The notes: generated by a model not told the origin, from the letters alone. A DNA stretch of 64,000 nt from AWTP1-13 sp963820375 (GCA_963820375.1 CAWFZX010000031.1:1-64000), one strand, 5' to 3'. Numbered from the stretch's first letter, positions 37,207-47,186 are shown. Program-made: numbers and translations.

Positions 37207-40200
37207 ATGACAGAGGTGATTCGCAACTCCGATCCAAACAAGCGCGCTGGTCAGGCCCGGCCGCAACCGCAGGCCCCGACTTTCGTGCACCTCAAGGTGC
37301 ACTCGGCCTACTCGCTGCTGGAAGGGGCCATTACCATTGCCAAGCTGGCCAAGCTGACGGTCGGTCAGGGCTTCCCGGCAGTCGGCCTGACCGATACCGG
37401 CAATCTTTTCGGGGCGCTCGAATTTTCCGACAAGCTGGCCGCCGCCGGCGTGCAGCCGATCGTGGGTTGTACGCTGCAAGTGGACTTTGCCGACGCCGAC
37501 AAAACCGCAGCCCCACTGCGCCCGTATCCCAACGCGCCGCGGTTGCCGTGTGCGGGCGCCATCGCCTTCTTGGCGTGTGATGAGCGCGGCTATCAAAATC
37601 TGATGCAGCTCTCCTCTCGGGCCTTTCTTGATCCAGCCGAAAACGAGCCCCCCCACATCAGGCTAAGCCAGCTTGCCGGCGCGCAGGTCGACGGTTTGAT
37701 TGCGCTGACCGGCGGCCCGGACGGTCCCATCAACAAGGCGCTCGCTGAGGACCAGAAAGAGTTGGCATTGGCGCGCTTGCAGGCCCTGCAGGAGATCTTC
37801 GGCGACAGGCTCTATGTCGAGCTCCAGCGTCACGGATTGCCGCACGAGATCAAGACCGAGCCCGGCCTGCTCGAGCTCGCCTATCGTTGCCTGCTGCCGA
37901 TCGTCGCCAGCAATGAAGTGTATTTCGCCAGCCCCGACGATCATGAGGCGCATGATGCGCTGTTGTGCATCGCCGAGGGCAGCTATGTGACGGAGGACAA
38001 CCGCCGCCGGCTCTCGCGCGAGCACTTCTTCAAAAGCGCCGCGCAAATGGCGCAGCTGTTCTGGGACCTGCCGGAAGCGCTGGCCAACACCATCGAGATC
38101 GCCAAGCGGTGTGCGTTTCGGCCGCTGGGCCGCAAGCCGATTTTGCCGAAGTTTGTCGTCGCCGCCAAAGGCGCTTCCGAGAGCGAGCAGCTGAGGCTCG
38201 AAACCAACGAGCTGCGCGCCCAGGCCGAAGCCGGCCTGCGCCAGCGCCTCGCCGTCAGCGCGCTGGCAGCCGGGTTCACGGCGCAAGACTACCACGACCG
38301 GCTGGCCTTCGAGGTCGATGTGATCTCGAGGATGAAATATCCCGGCTACTTCCTGATCGTTGCCGACTTCATCAAATGGGCCAAGGCCAACGGCATCCCG
38401 GTGGGCCCAGGCCGCGGCTCGGGGGCAGGTTCCGTGGTCGCCTGGGCGCTGACCATTACCGACCTTGATCCCTTGCGTTTTGGCCTCTTGTTTGAGCGCT
38501 TCCTGAACCCCGAGCGCGTGTCGATGCCGGATTTCGACATCGACTTTTGCCAGGATCGACGCGACGAGGTGATCCGCTACGTGCAGGCCAAGTATGGCGC
38601 CGACCGCGTGGCCCAGATCATCACTCACGGCAAGTTGCAGGCGCGTGCCGTGCTGCGTGATGTGGGCCGCGTGCTGCAAATGCCCTACGGGCAGGTCGAT
38701 CGGCTTTGTAAGCTGGTCCCCAACAATCCGGCCAATCCGGTGACCCTGGCCCAGGCCATCGAGATCGAGCCCAAATTGGCCGAGGAGCGCGAGCGCGAGC
38801 CGGTCACCGCTCGGCTGCTCGAAATCGCCCAAAAGCTCGAGGGGCTTTACCGGCACGCTTCGACGCACGCGGCAGGCATGGTGATCGCCGACCGTCCGCT
38901 CGAACAGCTGGTGCCGCTCTATCGCGACCCCAAGTCGAGCTTCCCGATCACGCAGTTCAACTGGAAGCTGGTGGAGGCCGCAGGTCTCGTCAAGTTCGAC
39001 TTCCTGGGTCTCAAGACCTTGACGGTATTGCGCAAGGCCGTTGATTTGGTGAAGCGCGGGCGCGGCGTCGATATCGATCTAGCGGCGCTGCCGCTCGATG
39101 ACAAGCCCAGCTACGAGCTGTTGGCCCGCGCCGATACGGTGGGCGTCTTCCAGCTCGAAGGCACGGGCATGCGCGATAGCCTCAAACGGCTCAAGCCCGA
39201 TCGCTTCGAGGACATCATCGCCATGGTGGCCCTGTATCGGCCGGGACCGATGGATAACATCCCCACCTACATCAATCGCAAGCACGGCGAAGAGCCCGTC
39301 GAGCTCTTGCATCCGCTGCTGGAGGGCATTCTGAAAGAGACCTACGGCGTCATCATCTACCAGGAACAGGTGATGCAGATCGCCCAGGTCTTGGCTGGCT
39401 TCTCGCTTGGCGAAGCCGATCTGCTGCGCCGTGCCATGGGCAAGAAAGACAAGCGCGAAATGGCGCAGCAGAAGAGCCGCTTTGTCGAAGGCGCCCTCAA
39501 GAACGCCGTGCAGCGGCCGGATGCGGAGTACATTTTCGAGCTGGTCGACAAGTTTGCCGGCTATGGCTTCAACAAGAGCCATGCCGCCGCCTATGCGCTC
39601 GTCAGCTATCAAACCGCCTACATGAAGGCCAACTTCCGAGAGGAATTCCTGGCCGCCTCCATGACGCTGGATATGGGCAATACCGACAAACTGGCGATGT
39701 ACACGGCCGAGGCCAACAAGGCGCAGATTGCCATCCTGCCGCCCTGCATCAATGCCTCAGAGGTCGATTTCCTCGCCGGCAAACGCTCGATCCGCTACTC
39801 GCTGGCGGCCCTGAAGAACATTGGTTCGCAGGCCGTCGAAAGCATCGTTGCGGAGCGCCGTGCCGGCGGAGCATTCGCAAATCTGTCGGACTTTGGCCGG
39901 CGCTGTAACGTCAAGGCGCTCAACAAGCGCGCGCTGGAAACGTTGAGCGCAGCCGGTGCCTTCGATGCGCTCGAAGCCAACCGGGCGATCGTGCACGGTA
40001 ACGTCGAGCAACTCCTGGCCTTTGCCAATCGCTTGGCGGCGAACGAGGCGCAGGGGACGAGTGATCTGTTCGGTGGCAGCGGGACCGGCCAGCAGAAGAT
40101 CGACATGCGGCCGCTGCCGGCCTGGACGCCGATGGAACGGCTGCAACAGGAGTTCGAGGCGATCGGCTTCTTTCTGTCGGGCCATCCGCTCGATGCCTAC

Positions 40201-40767
40201 GCCAGCGCGCTTCCCAAGCTCGGCATCTCAACTTATGCCGAGTTCGAGGCGCGCTGCGAGCGGGGTACGGTTGTCGGGCGGATCGCCGGCATCGTCGTGT
40301 CGATGCGCGAACGGCGATCGCAGAAGGGCAACAAATTTGCCTTTGCGATGTTTTCCGAACCGACCGGTCAATTCGAAGCCGTGATCTTCTCGGAAACGCT
40401 TGCCGCATCACGCCATCTCTTGGAGCCCGGAAAGGCGGTGCTGCTGAGCGTCGAAGGCGAGCGTGACGGAGAGGCATTGAAGCTGCGCGCGCAGGCGGTC
40501 CAGTCGCTGGATGAGGCCGCGAGCAGCATCCAGCGCGGCTGGAAGGTGGTGTTGGATGCGGATGCTCTCCTCACCAACGGCAACCGCGATCTTGCGGTTT
40601 TGGGGGAAAGACTGAAGGGTGGGGGGAGGGGAGAAATCGCCCTGGCATTCTTTGTGCGCGGTCGCGAGGTGAGCATTACTTTTCCGCAGCGCCGGTTCGA
40701 CGTTTCGCCGGCGCAAAAAGGGGCAATCGCGAGCCTCCCAGCCGTCTTGGAAGTGCTGGATATCTGA
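37207..40767 (+). CDS. dnaE: DNA polymerase III subunit alpha
   Basis: Catalytic subunit of the replicative polymerase, 1,186 residues. The N-terminal PHP domain starts with HLKVHSAYSLLEGA. The palm active site is seen in GPGRGSGAGSVVAW and in PDFDIDFCQDRRDEV, which carries catalytic Asp residues; the fingers and HhH region follow. Near the C-terminus is an OB fold (VVGRIAGIVVSMRERRSQKG). I start it at the ATG at 37207; the longer frame from 37171 is unsupported. Frame is intact over 3.5 kb, in contrast to several other long genes here. Confidence 0.95.
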   Translation: MTEVIRNSDPNKRAGQARPQPQAPTFVHLKVHSAYSLLEGAITIAKLAKLTVGQGFPAVGLTDTGNLFGALEFSDKLAAAGVQPIVGCTLQVDFADADKTAAPLRPYPNAPRLPCAGAIAFLACDERGYQNLMQLSSRAFLDPAENEPPHIRLSQLAGAQVDGLIALTGGPDGPINKALAEDQKELALARLQALQEIFGDRLYVELQRHGLPHEIKTEPGLLELAYRCLLPIVASNEVYFASPDDHEAHDALLCIAEGSYVTEDNRRRLSREHFFKSAAQMAQLFWDLPEALANTIEIAKRCAFRPLGRKPILPKFVVAAKGASESEQLRLETNELRAQAEAGLRQRLAVSALAAGFTAQDYHDRLAFEVDVISRMKYPGYFLIVADFIKWAKANGIPVGPGRGSGAGSVVAWALTITDLDPLRFGLLFERFLNPERVSMPDFDIDFCQDRRDEVIRYVQAKYGADRVAQIITHGKLQARAVLRDVGRVLQMPYGQVDRLCKLVPNNPANPVTLAQAIEIEPKLAEEREREPVTARLLEIAQKLEGLYRHASTHAAGMVIADRPLEQLVPLYRDPKSSFPITQFNWKLVEAAGLVKFDFLGLKTLTVLRKAVDLVKRGRGVDIDLAALPLDDKPSYELLARADTVGVFQLEGTGMRDSLKRLKPDRFEDIIAMVALYRPGPMDNIPTYINRKHGEEPVELLHPLLEGILKETYGVIIYQEQVMQIAQVLAGFSLGEADLLRRAMGKKDKREMAQQKSRFVEGALKNAVQRPDAEYIFELVDKFAGYGFNKSHAAAYALVSYQTAYMKANFREEFLAASMTLDMGNTDKLAMYTAEANKAQIAILPPCINASEVDFLAGKRSIRYSLAALKNIGSQAVESIVAERRAGGAFANLSDFGRRCNVKALNKRALETLSAAGAFDALEANRAIVHGNVEQLLAFANRLAANEAQGTSDLFGGSGTGQQKIDMRPLPAWTPMERLQQEFEAIGFFLSGHPLDAYASALPKLGISTYAEFEARCERGTVVGRIAGIVVSMRERRSQKGNKFAFAMFSEPTGQFEAVIFSETLAASRHLLEPGKAVLLSVEGERDGEALKLRAQAVQSLDEAASSIQRGWKVVLDADALLTNGNRDLAVLGERLKGGGRGEIALAFFVRGREVSITFPQRRFDVSPAQKGAIASLPAVLEVLDI

Positions 40768-40778
40768 TGCGCTTTGCC

Positions 40779-41366
40779 TCAACCGGCCGCCTGCCACTCT
40801 CTCAGCCAATCCATGGGGTGGACCAGCATGATGATGTTGAGGGTCAGGTTGTCGCGAATGAGTGCCAGCAGGGTCAGCTCGACGCCGATCAGCAGCGCCA
40901 CCGTGACCCAGGCAGGCAAGCGTGAGGCGACAAGAAAGCCGACGATCATGGCAGCGATGTCGGCCATGGAATTGATGATGCTATCGCCGAAATAATCGCG
41001 CGAGACGGTGACGCTGCGATAGCGATTGACGATAAAGGGCGTGTTCTCGAAAATCTCCCAACCGGCTTCGATCGTGGTGGCGATCACCAGGCGGGCGGCA
41101 ACCGACAGGCGGCCTTGGAAGATGAGGCCGATGAGCCAATAAAATAAAATGCCGTGCAGAATGTGACTGTAGGTGTACCAGTCGGTGAGATGCTGGGAGG
41201 TTTGCGCATCGCTGCGGCTGGAGTGCCAGAGCTTGAGATAGCCGCATTTGCAAATGGGAATGTGGCCCATCCAAGCCAGGATCGTCGCCGTCAGGATCAT
41301 GATCCCGGCGCAAATGCCAAGGGCGGCAAACAGCGAGAGCCTTGGAATGGTCTTTGCTCCTGGCAT
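40779..41366 (-). CDS. DUF2585 family membrane protein (UPF0314)
   Basis: 195 residues with about four membrane helices. Signature stretches include GHIPICKCGYLKLWHS (a conserved Cys pair), DWYTYSHILHGILFYWL and EAGWEIFENTPFIVNRYR, which together define DUF2585, found mainly in alphaproteobacteria. Function unknown. It converges on dnaE with an 11-base gap. Confidence 0.85.
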   Translation of the reverse strand: MPGAKTIPRLSLFAALGICAGIMILTATILAWMGHIPICKCGYLKLWHSSRSDAQTSQHLTDWYTYSHILHGILFYWLIGLIFQGRLSVAARLVIATTIEAGWEIFENTPFIVNRYRSVTVSRDYFGDSIINSMADIAAMIVGFLVASRLPAWVTVALLIGVELTLLALIRDNLTLNIIMLVHPMDWLREWQAAG

Positions 41367-41546
41367 GGCCTAGCTTGCCATGCGGCTAGCCTAAGCGGAA
41401 CTGTAGCCGAAGGGCCGGGTCATTTTTAATTGGTGCCAGAGCGATAAGGAGGCCACAGTTGCCGTGGCGCCCGCTCGCGTGGCCTTTTTTTGCCCAACTC
41501 CGCGCGAGAGGAATAGCTGCGAACCGAGCAATAGGACACGGGGGGC

Positions 41547-42731
41547 GTGTGGCACGTGAGAGCCTATTTTTTGATCCTGCTAGTGAGCTTGGGCGCCGTC
41601 CCAGGCGCGCAGGCGGCCTCGTGCAGCAAGGATGATTTTGGCCGGGCCGTCGATCAGGCGGGTGCTGCCTTGCGCAAGCTGAATGCGGACAATGCACCGC
41701 GGCTGCGGGCGAAGATGCGCGAACTGAAGGACCGCAAGGCGTGGTCCGACGCCGACTTCGAAGATAAAGCCCTGACCGCCGTGCAGGATGAGCGTATCGA
41801 GGCCTACAACGCCCAGGCCAACGACCTGCTGGCCAAGCTCGATGCCCTCGGCAGCATCGAGCCCGCCAGCGAGGCCGATTGCGGCAAGATTGAGGAGCTG
41901 AGCGCCGCCAGTCTGGAACTGCAGGCCACCATCAAGGCCAAGGCCGCCTATACCCTGTCAAAGCTTGATCAAATGCTGGCGCCGGCGCCCAGCGCACAAC
42001 CGCCCGAAGGCAAAGTCAGGGCTGCAGATGCCGCCAAGCCGCGCAGCGAAGCGCCGCGGCCGCCCGCCCGCCGGCGCCCGCCCCGCCGCCCAGCGTGGCG
42101 CCGCGTTCCGCCACCGGGCAAAGGGTCGGAGACCAGTGGCTGGTCGGCGCAGACCAAGGGCGATGCCTCACGCGACGTGGCTATCCTGCAGCCCCCGCCG
42201 CAAGGGCCGCTCGCGCCAATGCCGCCCAGTAATCTTGGGCCCGATGAAGAGGGCTATTCGATCGACGAGATCATGGCGGCGAGCGCCGGCTTCTTTGGCA
42301 AGGTCTCGGCTAACCTGGGGGCGGTGATCGAGTATTTGTTCCAGAAAAGCGGTCGCCCGAGCGGCTATGTGCTTGGCACCGAGGGTGGCGGCGCATTTCT
42401 AGCCGGAGTGCGCTATGGATCGGGAACGCTTTATCTGCGCGCCGGCGGCAGTCAAAAGATTTACTGGCATGGCCCATCGCTCGGCACCGACGTCGGTGCC
42501 GAGGGCTCCAAGACCTTGTTTCTGATCTATCGCTTGGAGTCGCCGGACCAGATGTATGCGAGCTTCACCGGCATCGACGGCTCGGCCTATTTGGTGGGCG
42601 GCGTCGGCGCGACGTTGGTCACCAACGGTAACGTCATCATGGCGCCCATCCGCTCCGGCATGGGGCTAAGGCTGGGCGCCAATATCGGCTACATCCGCTT
42701 CACGCCGAAGGCGACCTGGAACCCGTTCTGA
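41547..42731 (+). CDS. DUF1134 (EipA-like) envelope protein with a long N-terminal extension
   Basis: Periplasmic protein of 394 residues. After a signal peptide (about 1-22, GAQAAS) comes a helical Ala/Leu/Lys-rich region (about 23-145), a Pro/Arg-rich linker (about 150-200) and a C-terminal DUF1134 domain (about 235-394: GYSIDEIMAASAGFFGKVS, GGVGATLVTNGNVIM, LGANIGYIRFTP). EipA of Brucella, the characterised DUF1134 member, is needed for envelope integrity and is only about 200 residues, so this version has some 200 extra N-terminal residues. GTG start at 41547; GTG 41556 is possible. Similar roles in the envelope are inferred. Confidence 0.8.
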   Translation: MWHVRAYFLILLVSLGAVPGAQAASCSKDDFGRAVDQAGAALRKLNADNAPRLRAKMRELKDRKAWSDADFEDKALTAVQDERIEAYNAQANDLLAKLDALGSIEPASEADCGKIEELSAASLELQATIKAKAAYTLSKLDQMLAPAPSAQPPEGKVRAADAAKPRSEAPRPPARRRPPRRPAWRRVPPPGKGSETSGWSAQTKGDASRDVAILQPPPQGPLAPMPPSNLGPDEEGYSIDEIMAASAGFFGKVSANLGAVIEYLFQKSGRPSGYVLGTEGGGAFLAGVRYGSGTLYLRAGGSQKIYWHGPSLGTDVGAEGSKTLFLIYRLESPDQMYASFTGIDGSAYLVGGVGATLVTNGNVIMAPIRSGMGLRLGANIGYIRFTPKATWNPF

Positions 42732-42750
42732 TGACGCCGGCGGGGGGAGG

Positions 42751-43092
42751 CTATTGGGTACAGGGTCGCGACTGTACGCTGCAGCTGATATTGCCCCGGC
42801 TACCCGAGCAGTTCGCCGACTTGCTCACCGACAGCTGCCATTTCGCCCAGCGCCGGCCGTATTCCCAGGCCGTGAAGTCGGTCCAGGCGCGAATAGCTGC
42901 GGCTTGCGCCTGAGCTTTGGTCGGACCGGTGCCTTGGCCGTCGTGGAAATGGTCGGCCATGCAGGTCTTGCCTGCGATTTTCACCCAGGTGTGGATGCTG
43001 GCCAACCCCATCCCGTCCTGGGCCTCTGCGCACCTGGTTGCGACTCCAAGCGCGAGCAGACCCGTTGCACCAAATGCGATCACTCCCTTCAT
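42751..43092 (-). CDS. Small secreted protein of a rhizobial family
   Basis: 113 residues. A signal peptide (about 1-24) precedes a compact domain with HTWVKIAGKTCMADHFHDGQG and AIRAWTDFTAWEYG, ending NISCSVQSRPC. This pattern (a His-rich centre and paired Cys) belongs to a secreted family I know from Bradyrhizobium-like genomes; its function is unknown. It converges on the EipA-like gene with a 19-base gap. Confidence 0.75.
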   Translation of the reverse strand: MKGVIAFGATGLLALGVATRCAEAQDGMGLASIHTWVKIAGKTCMADHFHDGQGTGPTKAQAQAAAIRAWTDFTAWEYGRRWAKWQLSVSKSANCSGSRGNISCSVQSRPCTQ

Positions 43093-43218
43093 GGCTCCCG
43101 CCCCTTCCGATCATTCCGCCGTTTCGGCTAAGCCTTAACGAAGGCTGAGCGATTCCGCTCCGGTCGACGATCGACAGGCGCAACTTTGCGAGCGCGGCGC
43201 TGCATTTGCGTCACACGT

Positions 43219-43236
43219 AAAAAGACCGCGCGCGGC
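43219..43236 (-). terminator. Intrinsic terminator downstream of the RidA gene
   Basis: The palindrome CCGCGCGCGG (43226-43235) is followed on the minus strand by TCTTTTTA. A short stem, but with a proper T-run, about 50 bases after the RidA stop. On the plus strand the same palindrome is followed by CAAAAAG, so it works in one direction only. Confidence 0.6.
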
Positions 43237-43285
43237 AAAAAGCTTCGGCGATGAGTTAGGAATTGGTTAGGCGCGGGCCGCTGGC

Positions 43286-43633
43286 TTATTTGGCGGCAAC
43301 GACGGCAATCTCAACCAGCATGCGCGGGTCCGCGAGGGCGGCCTGAATGCAGGCGCGGCCCGGTAGGTTCTCGCCGCCGGTCCAGGCGTTCCAGGCCTCG
43401 TTCATGGCATCGCGATTGCGGATGTCGGTCACCCAGATGGTGGCGGAGACGAGCTTGGACTTGTCCGTGCCGCCGAGTTTGAGCAGCCGGTCGATTTCCT
43501 TCAAAATCTGCTGGGTCTGGCCCTTGGCGTCCTGCTTGACGTCGTCGGCGACGATGCCGGCTGTGAACACGAAACCATTGGCTTCGACCACCTTGGAATA
43601 GATCTTGGAGGGTTCGTGGCGTTTGACAGTCAT
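43286..43633 (-). CDS. RidA family protein
   Basis: 115 residues, normally a cytoplasmic trimer that hydrolyses reactive enamine/imine intermediates. Family features: NGFVFTAGIVADD, QTQQILKEIDRLLKLGG, VSATIWVTDI and a C-terminal VEIAVVAA. The catalytic Arg is likely that in GRACIQAALADPRM. It is probably the RidA-1-to-7 subgroup without clear metabolic partners nearby. Confidence 0.85.
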   Translation of the reverse strand: MTVKRHEPSKIYSKVVEANGFVFTAGIVADDVKQDAKGQTQQILKEIDRLLKLGGTDKSKLVSATIWVTDIRNRDAMNEAWNAWTGGENLPGRACIQAALADPRMLVEIAVVAAK

Positions 43634-43696
43634 GGCGTTCTCCCTACTGGCTGAACCTGCCGCTGTCTTAGCACGTGCCCTGCCGCGTGCGCCAAT

Positions 43697-44281
43697 TCAC
43701 AAAAACGGCTCCGCGTAGGCGAGGCGCCCGTCGATCAGGATGCCCTTGATGGCGGCGTTGCCGCGTCCATCAATGGCGATCAGGGCGGCGAGTTTCTTAT
43801 CGCGAGCCAAGGCTTCCAGTTTCGGCCCCTCACCCTGCGCAACGAAGTAGCGCTCGATGCCGTAGCGTACGAAATTGACGGCATTGGCAGCGTTGGCATC
43901 GGCTATGCGCCTGCCAGAGCGGGTTCGCCCCTTGAGGACGATGCGCTCTGCCGAGGAGGCCTCCTGCGGCCCCTCACGCGTCAGCTTGACCGCTTGCCAG
44001 GTCCCATCCTGGCTTTTTTCCAAGGTGACATAAAAGGCGGTGTTGGCAGGCGGGGGCGGGCCCTCGAGCAGGCGCGCGGGAACCCGGCCAATGTCGTAGC
44101 CGAGCTCAACATATTCCCCGCGGAACAAGTCGCGCGGATCGACAGGGACGATCGGCAAGGTGATTTCGCGGCCGCTCTTGATGAGCCACCAGCGTTCCAC
44201 CACCATGACGGCGAGCGCGCCCGTTTGCAGCAGGGCAAGGATCGCCAGCATCGGCGCCATGCGGTTGTCGAACAGGCTCAC
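43697..44281 (-). CDS. GDYXXLXY domain-containing protein
   Basis: 194 residues with an N-terminal membrane helix (about 9-27) and a periplasmic domain. The family motif appears as FRGEYVELGYD. Members usually lie next to DUF2157 membrane proteins, as here: its GTG start overlaps the DUF2157 stop by four bases. Function unknown; the pair is likely one membrane complex (inference). Confidence 0.8.
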   Translation of the reverse strand: MSLFDNRMAPMLAILALLQTGALAVMVVERWWLIKSGREITLPIVPVDPRDLFRGEYVELGYDIGRVPARLLEGPPPPANTAFYVTLEKSQDGTWQAVKLTREGPQEASSAERIVLKGRTRSGRRIADANAANAVNFVRYGIERYFVAQGEGPKLEALARDKKLAALIAIDGRGNAAIKGILIDGRLAYAEPFL

Positions 44282-45403
44282 GTGCCGGCACCCGCGGCGG
44301 TCTTGGCCTGGTGCAATCGCCAGGCGAGCCAGGCGAGAGCGGTCACCAGCAGGGCGGCAACAAGGAAAAACAGGGAGGTGTTGAGGAAGGATCCGAAGGT
44401 GTGCACATAGAGCATAAAAATCTCCAGTGCGAAGGCGCCGTAAGCGAGCCAGAGCGCGCCGCGATTGTCACGCTTGAGGGCCACCATCATGGCCGCAAGC
44501 AACAGAGCCAGCGCGAGGATGGACAACATCATGAGCCGCACGCTTGGTGCGCTATCGGTCGCGCCGAGCAACCAGCGGCCGTCATCCAGGAACTGGAGGA
44601 TGAAAAGTCCCGCATAGGCGACGGCAAGACCGTAGAAAAAGAGCGCGGCCGACAGCGCCGGCGGCACGTTGCGCGCCAGCGATGCCGCCGCGCCAGCGAT
44701 GCCGATCAAGATGACGAGCCAATGTGCGTGTTGCCCCAGAACGAAAAAACCAAGCGGCACAAGCCACACCAGGAGGCTCACGGCGGCGAGGTGCAGCCCC
44801 GGCCGCCAGCGCAGCCAGGCGCCGGTCAGAGCCGCACCGCTCCACGGGATCAGAAACGACCAGAGCGCCGTCTCGCTCAGGAGGCGCTCCCAGCCGCACC
44901 AGACGCTCAAGAGCACGAAGGTCGCACCCAGGGCCGCCGCGGAGCGGGCCAGCACGGCGGCCAGCAACGCACCGAGCCGTCCATAGCAAGAGGGCGTCGG
45001 GCGGATTGCCCTCCATGTGGTACATCTGGGCGATCAGCATGATGCTGGCACCCCAGACGGCAATGCCGCCCAGCACGGCGGCGTGCGCAAAGGCGTGGAG
45101 CTGGCGCTGAAACAGCAGCGCGGCGCCGGCGTAACAAGCCCACAGAGTGCCGACCAGCAAGGCGAGACGGGCAAGCCTAGACATTCCCGTCCAATGCGCC
45201 GCCACGAAACTCATGACCGCAAAGCCGAACAGGACAGCACCGAGGACGGCCAGCACGGGTGCGGCTGTCAGCGCCGCCCGGCGCTGCTCAAGATCGTTGC
45301 GGATGGCACCGGCACCGCCTGGCGTGACCCAGCCTGCGGCTTGCCAGCGCTGCAAATCGCGCTCGAGCTTGTGGCGATACCAGGACATCAGTTCTTGCCG
45401 CAC
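44278..45403 (-). CDS. DUF2157 domain membrane protein (one frameshift)
   Basis: N-terminal DUF2157 region (HKLERDLQRWQAAGWVTPGGA) followed by about ten membrane helices, then a Lys/Ala-rich cytoplasmic end. Two frames, from 45403 to about 44980 and from about 44980 to 44278, join if one extra G is removed, giving LLLWT followed by LGALLAAVLARSA. The total would be about 375 residues. It is translationally coupled to the GDYXXLXY gene. The start may be the ATG at 45385. Function unknown. Confidence 0.7.
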
Positions 45404-45460
45404 TCCAGCTCAGGGCCGCCCGTAGGAGGCCGCTCCGAAGGCTGTCAAGCCGGCGGCGCG

Positions 45461-46133
45461 CTAGCGCGTGGACTTCGGCAGCTGATCGAGGCTCGAGATG
45501 TACCACTTCTCCGTCTCGACGACGGCTGGGTTCTCGCCGTTGACGTAGATCCAGCTGTCGACCGCCCATTTCTGCCCGTTGGCGTTTTCCTTGAGAACGG
45601 CCGTCCAGTGCGGCCAACCGGCGACGCCGCGCAGCAAATTCTCCTTCGAAAACGGTGTGCCGACGGTATGGTGCTTGAGCAGACCGTTGCGCTCTAGGAT
45701 CAAGCAGATAGCTCGTCGTATTGGTGGCCTCGTCAACGCAGTCCTGCTGTGTCGGATCACCGCTCGCCTCAAAGTCCATGCCCGGCCGGTCGGTACTGGT
45801 GCCGATCACATCGCCGGTGCGCTTTTCCATCCAACCGACCGCATAGGCCACTGCCCGCCGTTCCTCGAAGGCGCTGTCGGCCTTGCGGGTTTTGGTCATC
45901 AGCGTGCGTAGCGCGGCGATGTCGGCATCGTTAAAGCGGAACGCCGTTTGTAGACGACAGCCGTAGGCATGGCAGACGTAGACGGTGTTGTTGCGTGGCG
46001 CTTGGGTGTGGAAGTCAACGTAATGCTGGCTGACGGGGCCGAGGCGCTCGTGCGTGCAGCCGACCGCCAGGAGGGCGATGCTTGCAGCCGCAGCCAGGCA
46101 GCCAATCCCCTCGATCCCCGGAAGCTGCCTCAT
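45461..46133 (-). CDS. Putative lipoprotein of unknown function (one frameshift)
   Basis: Begins with a lipoprotein signal (IALLAVGC, lipobox Cys near residue 26). The mature part has two halves that lie in different frames: up to NTTSYLL near 45698, then ILERNGLLKHHTVGTPFSKEN through YISSLDQLPKSTR. Removing one G restores a protein of about 223 residues. Trp-rich C-terminal motif WTAVLKENANGQKWAVDSWIY. I do not recognise a characterised family. Confidence 0.65.
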
Positions 46134-46633
46134 TGCCCCGCCAGTGTTTGCCTCACATCGGACCGCACGGGGCGGCCTCGGGGCAGACCGCTATCATTGT
46201 TGCGATTCGACACAAAGATGGTGTGACGGCAAAGGCCATCGGACCAACGCCGGAGGCGTTGGGCGGCAACGGGGCTAAGCCGCAAAAGAGAAACGTCGCG
46301 GCCGCCCTTGCGCTGGAGGCGCAACTGCATTACATAAGAACAGAAAGTGAACATACGGGCCCGGCAAAGGCGGGTGTCCTGCGGCAAAGGCCGGCTATGC
46401 GAGCCCGCTGACTGGGCCCGCTGACTGGGCCTGGGCCCGGGACTGGGCCCGGGACTGGGCCTGCTGAATTGGGCTGGTGAGTGAGGCCCGCTGAATAACG
46501 TGGACAAGCAACTTGGAGACTGCGTGCGATAGGCCGAGAGCAGTTATCGTGATTGGCAAATTCGCGCGGCCGCGCGCGCCGCACCGCCTGGCCGCGAGCA
46601 GCGGGGTCGCAAAGGTTTGAAAAGGAGCGTCAC
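46134..46633. other. Intergenic region upstream of ssb
   Basis: About 500 bases between divergent genes. It holds the GC-rich repeat cluster at 46402-46465 and must hold the ssb promoter. I searched by eye for an alphaproteobacterial LexA box (GTTC-N7-GTTC) and saw none. No gene recognised. Confidence 0.5.
46402..46465. repeat. GC-rich short tandem repeats upstream of ssb
   Basis: CCCGCTGACTGGG occurs twice in tandem (46403-46428), then the 12-bp unit GGGCCCGGGACT occurs twice with a third partial copy. The core GGGCCC units are self-complementary, so the stretch could form a strong hairpin. Confidence 0.75.
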
Positions 46634-47137
46634 ATGGCCGGATCCGTCAACAAAGTCATCCTGATTGGCAATCTCGGCAAGGATCCCGAGATCCGCCGCA
46701 CGCAGGACGGCCGCCCGATCGCCAACCTGCGGGTTGCAACGACCGAAACTTGGCGCGACAAGGCGACCGGCGAGCGTCGCGAAAAGACGGAGTGGCACGC
46801 CGTGGTGATCTTCAACGAAGGGCTGTGCCGGGTGGCCGAGCAGTACCTGAAAAAGGGCGCCAAGGTTTACATCGAAGGCCAACTGCAGACGCGCAAATGG
46901 CAGGGCCAGGACGGCCAGGACCGCTATTCCACGGAAGTGGTGCTGCAAGGCTTCAACAGCTCGCTCACCATGCTGGATAGCCGCGGCAGTGGCGCCAGCA
47001 CGGGCCTGCCGGACGACGACCATGGCGACTATGCCCCGCCGGGTAACGGCAATGGCGGCGGCGGCAGCAGGCGGGGCAGTGCGGGGGCCAGCAAGGCCAA
47101 TTTCGACAAGCCGATCGACGACGAGATCCCCTTCTAG
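46634..47137 (+). CDS. ssb: Single-stranded DNA-binding protein
   Basis: 167 residues with ATG 46634 after a perfect AAAGGAG. The OB fold (about 1-115) has VNKVILIGNLGKDPEIR, TEWHAVVIFNE and the VYIEGQLQTRKW strand. A Gly-rich disordered linker follows and the C-terminus is DDEIPF, the acidic tip that recruits repair and replication proteins. As in many alphaproteobacteria it lies upstream of gyrA, here separated by three genes. Confidence 0.95.
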   Translation: MAGSVNKVILIGNLGKDPEIRRTQDGRPIANLRVATTETWRDKATGERREKTEWHAVVIFNEGLCRVAEQYLKKGAKVYIEGQLQTRKWQGQDGQDRYSTEVVLQGFNSSLTMLDSRGSGASTGLPDDDHGDYAPPGNGNGGGGSRRGSAGASKANFDKPIDDEIPF

Positions 47138-47160
47138 GCCCTGCGGTCACGGAAGGGTCC

Positions 47161-47186
47161 TGCCGGCACGCGGCCGCGCGCCGGCA
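47161..47186 (+). terminator. Stem-loop after ssb
   Basis: Inverted repeat TGCCGGC-A-CGCGG / CCGCG-C-GCCGGCA, 12 of 13 pairs, about 25 bases after the ssb stop codon. No T-run follows, so it may only slow the polymerase or protect the transcript end. Confidence 0.4.
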
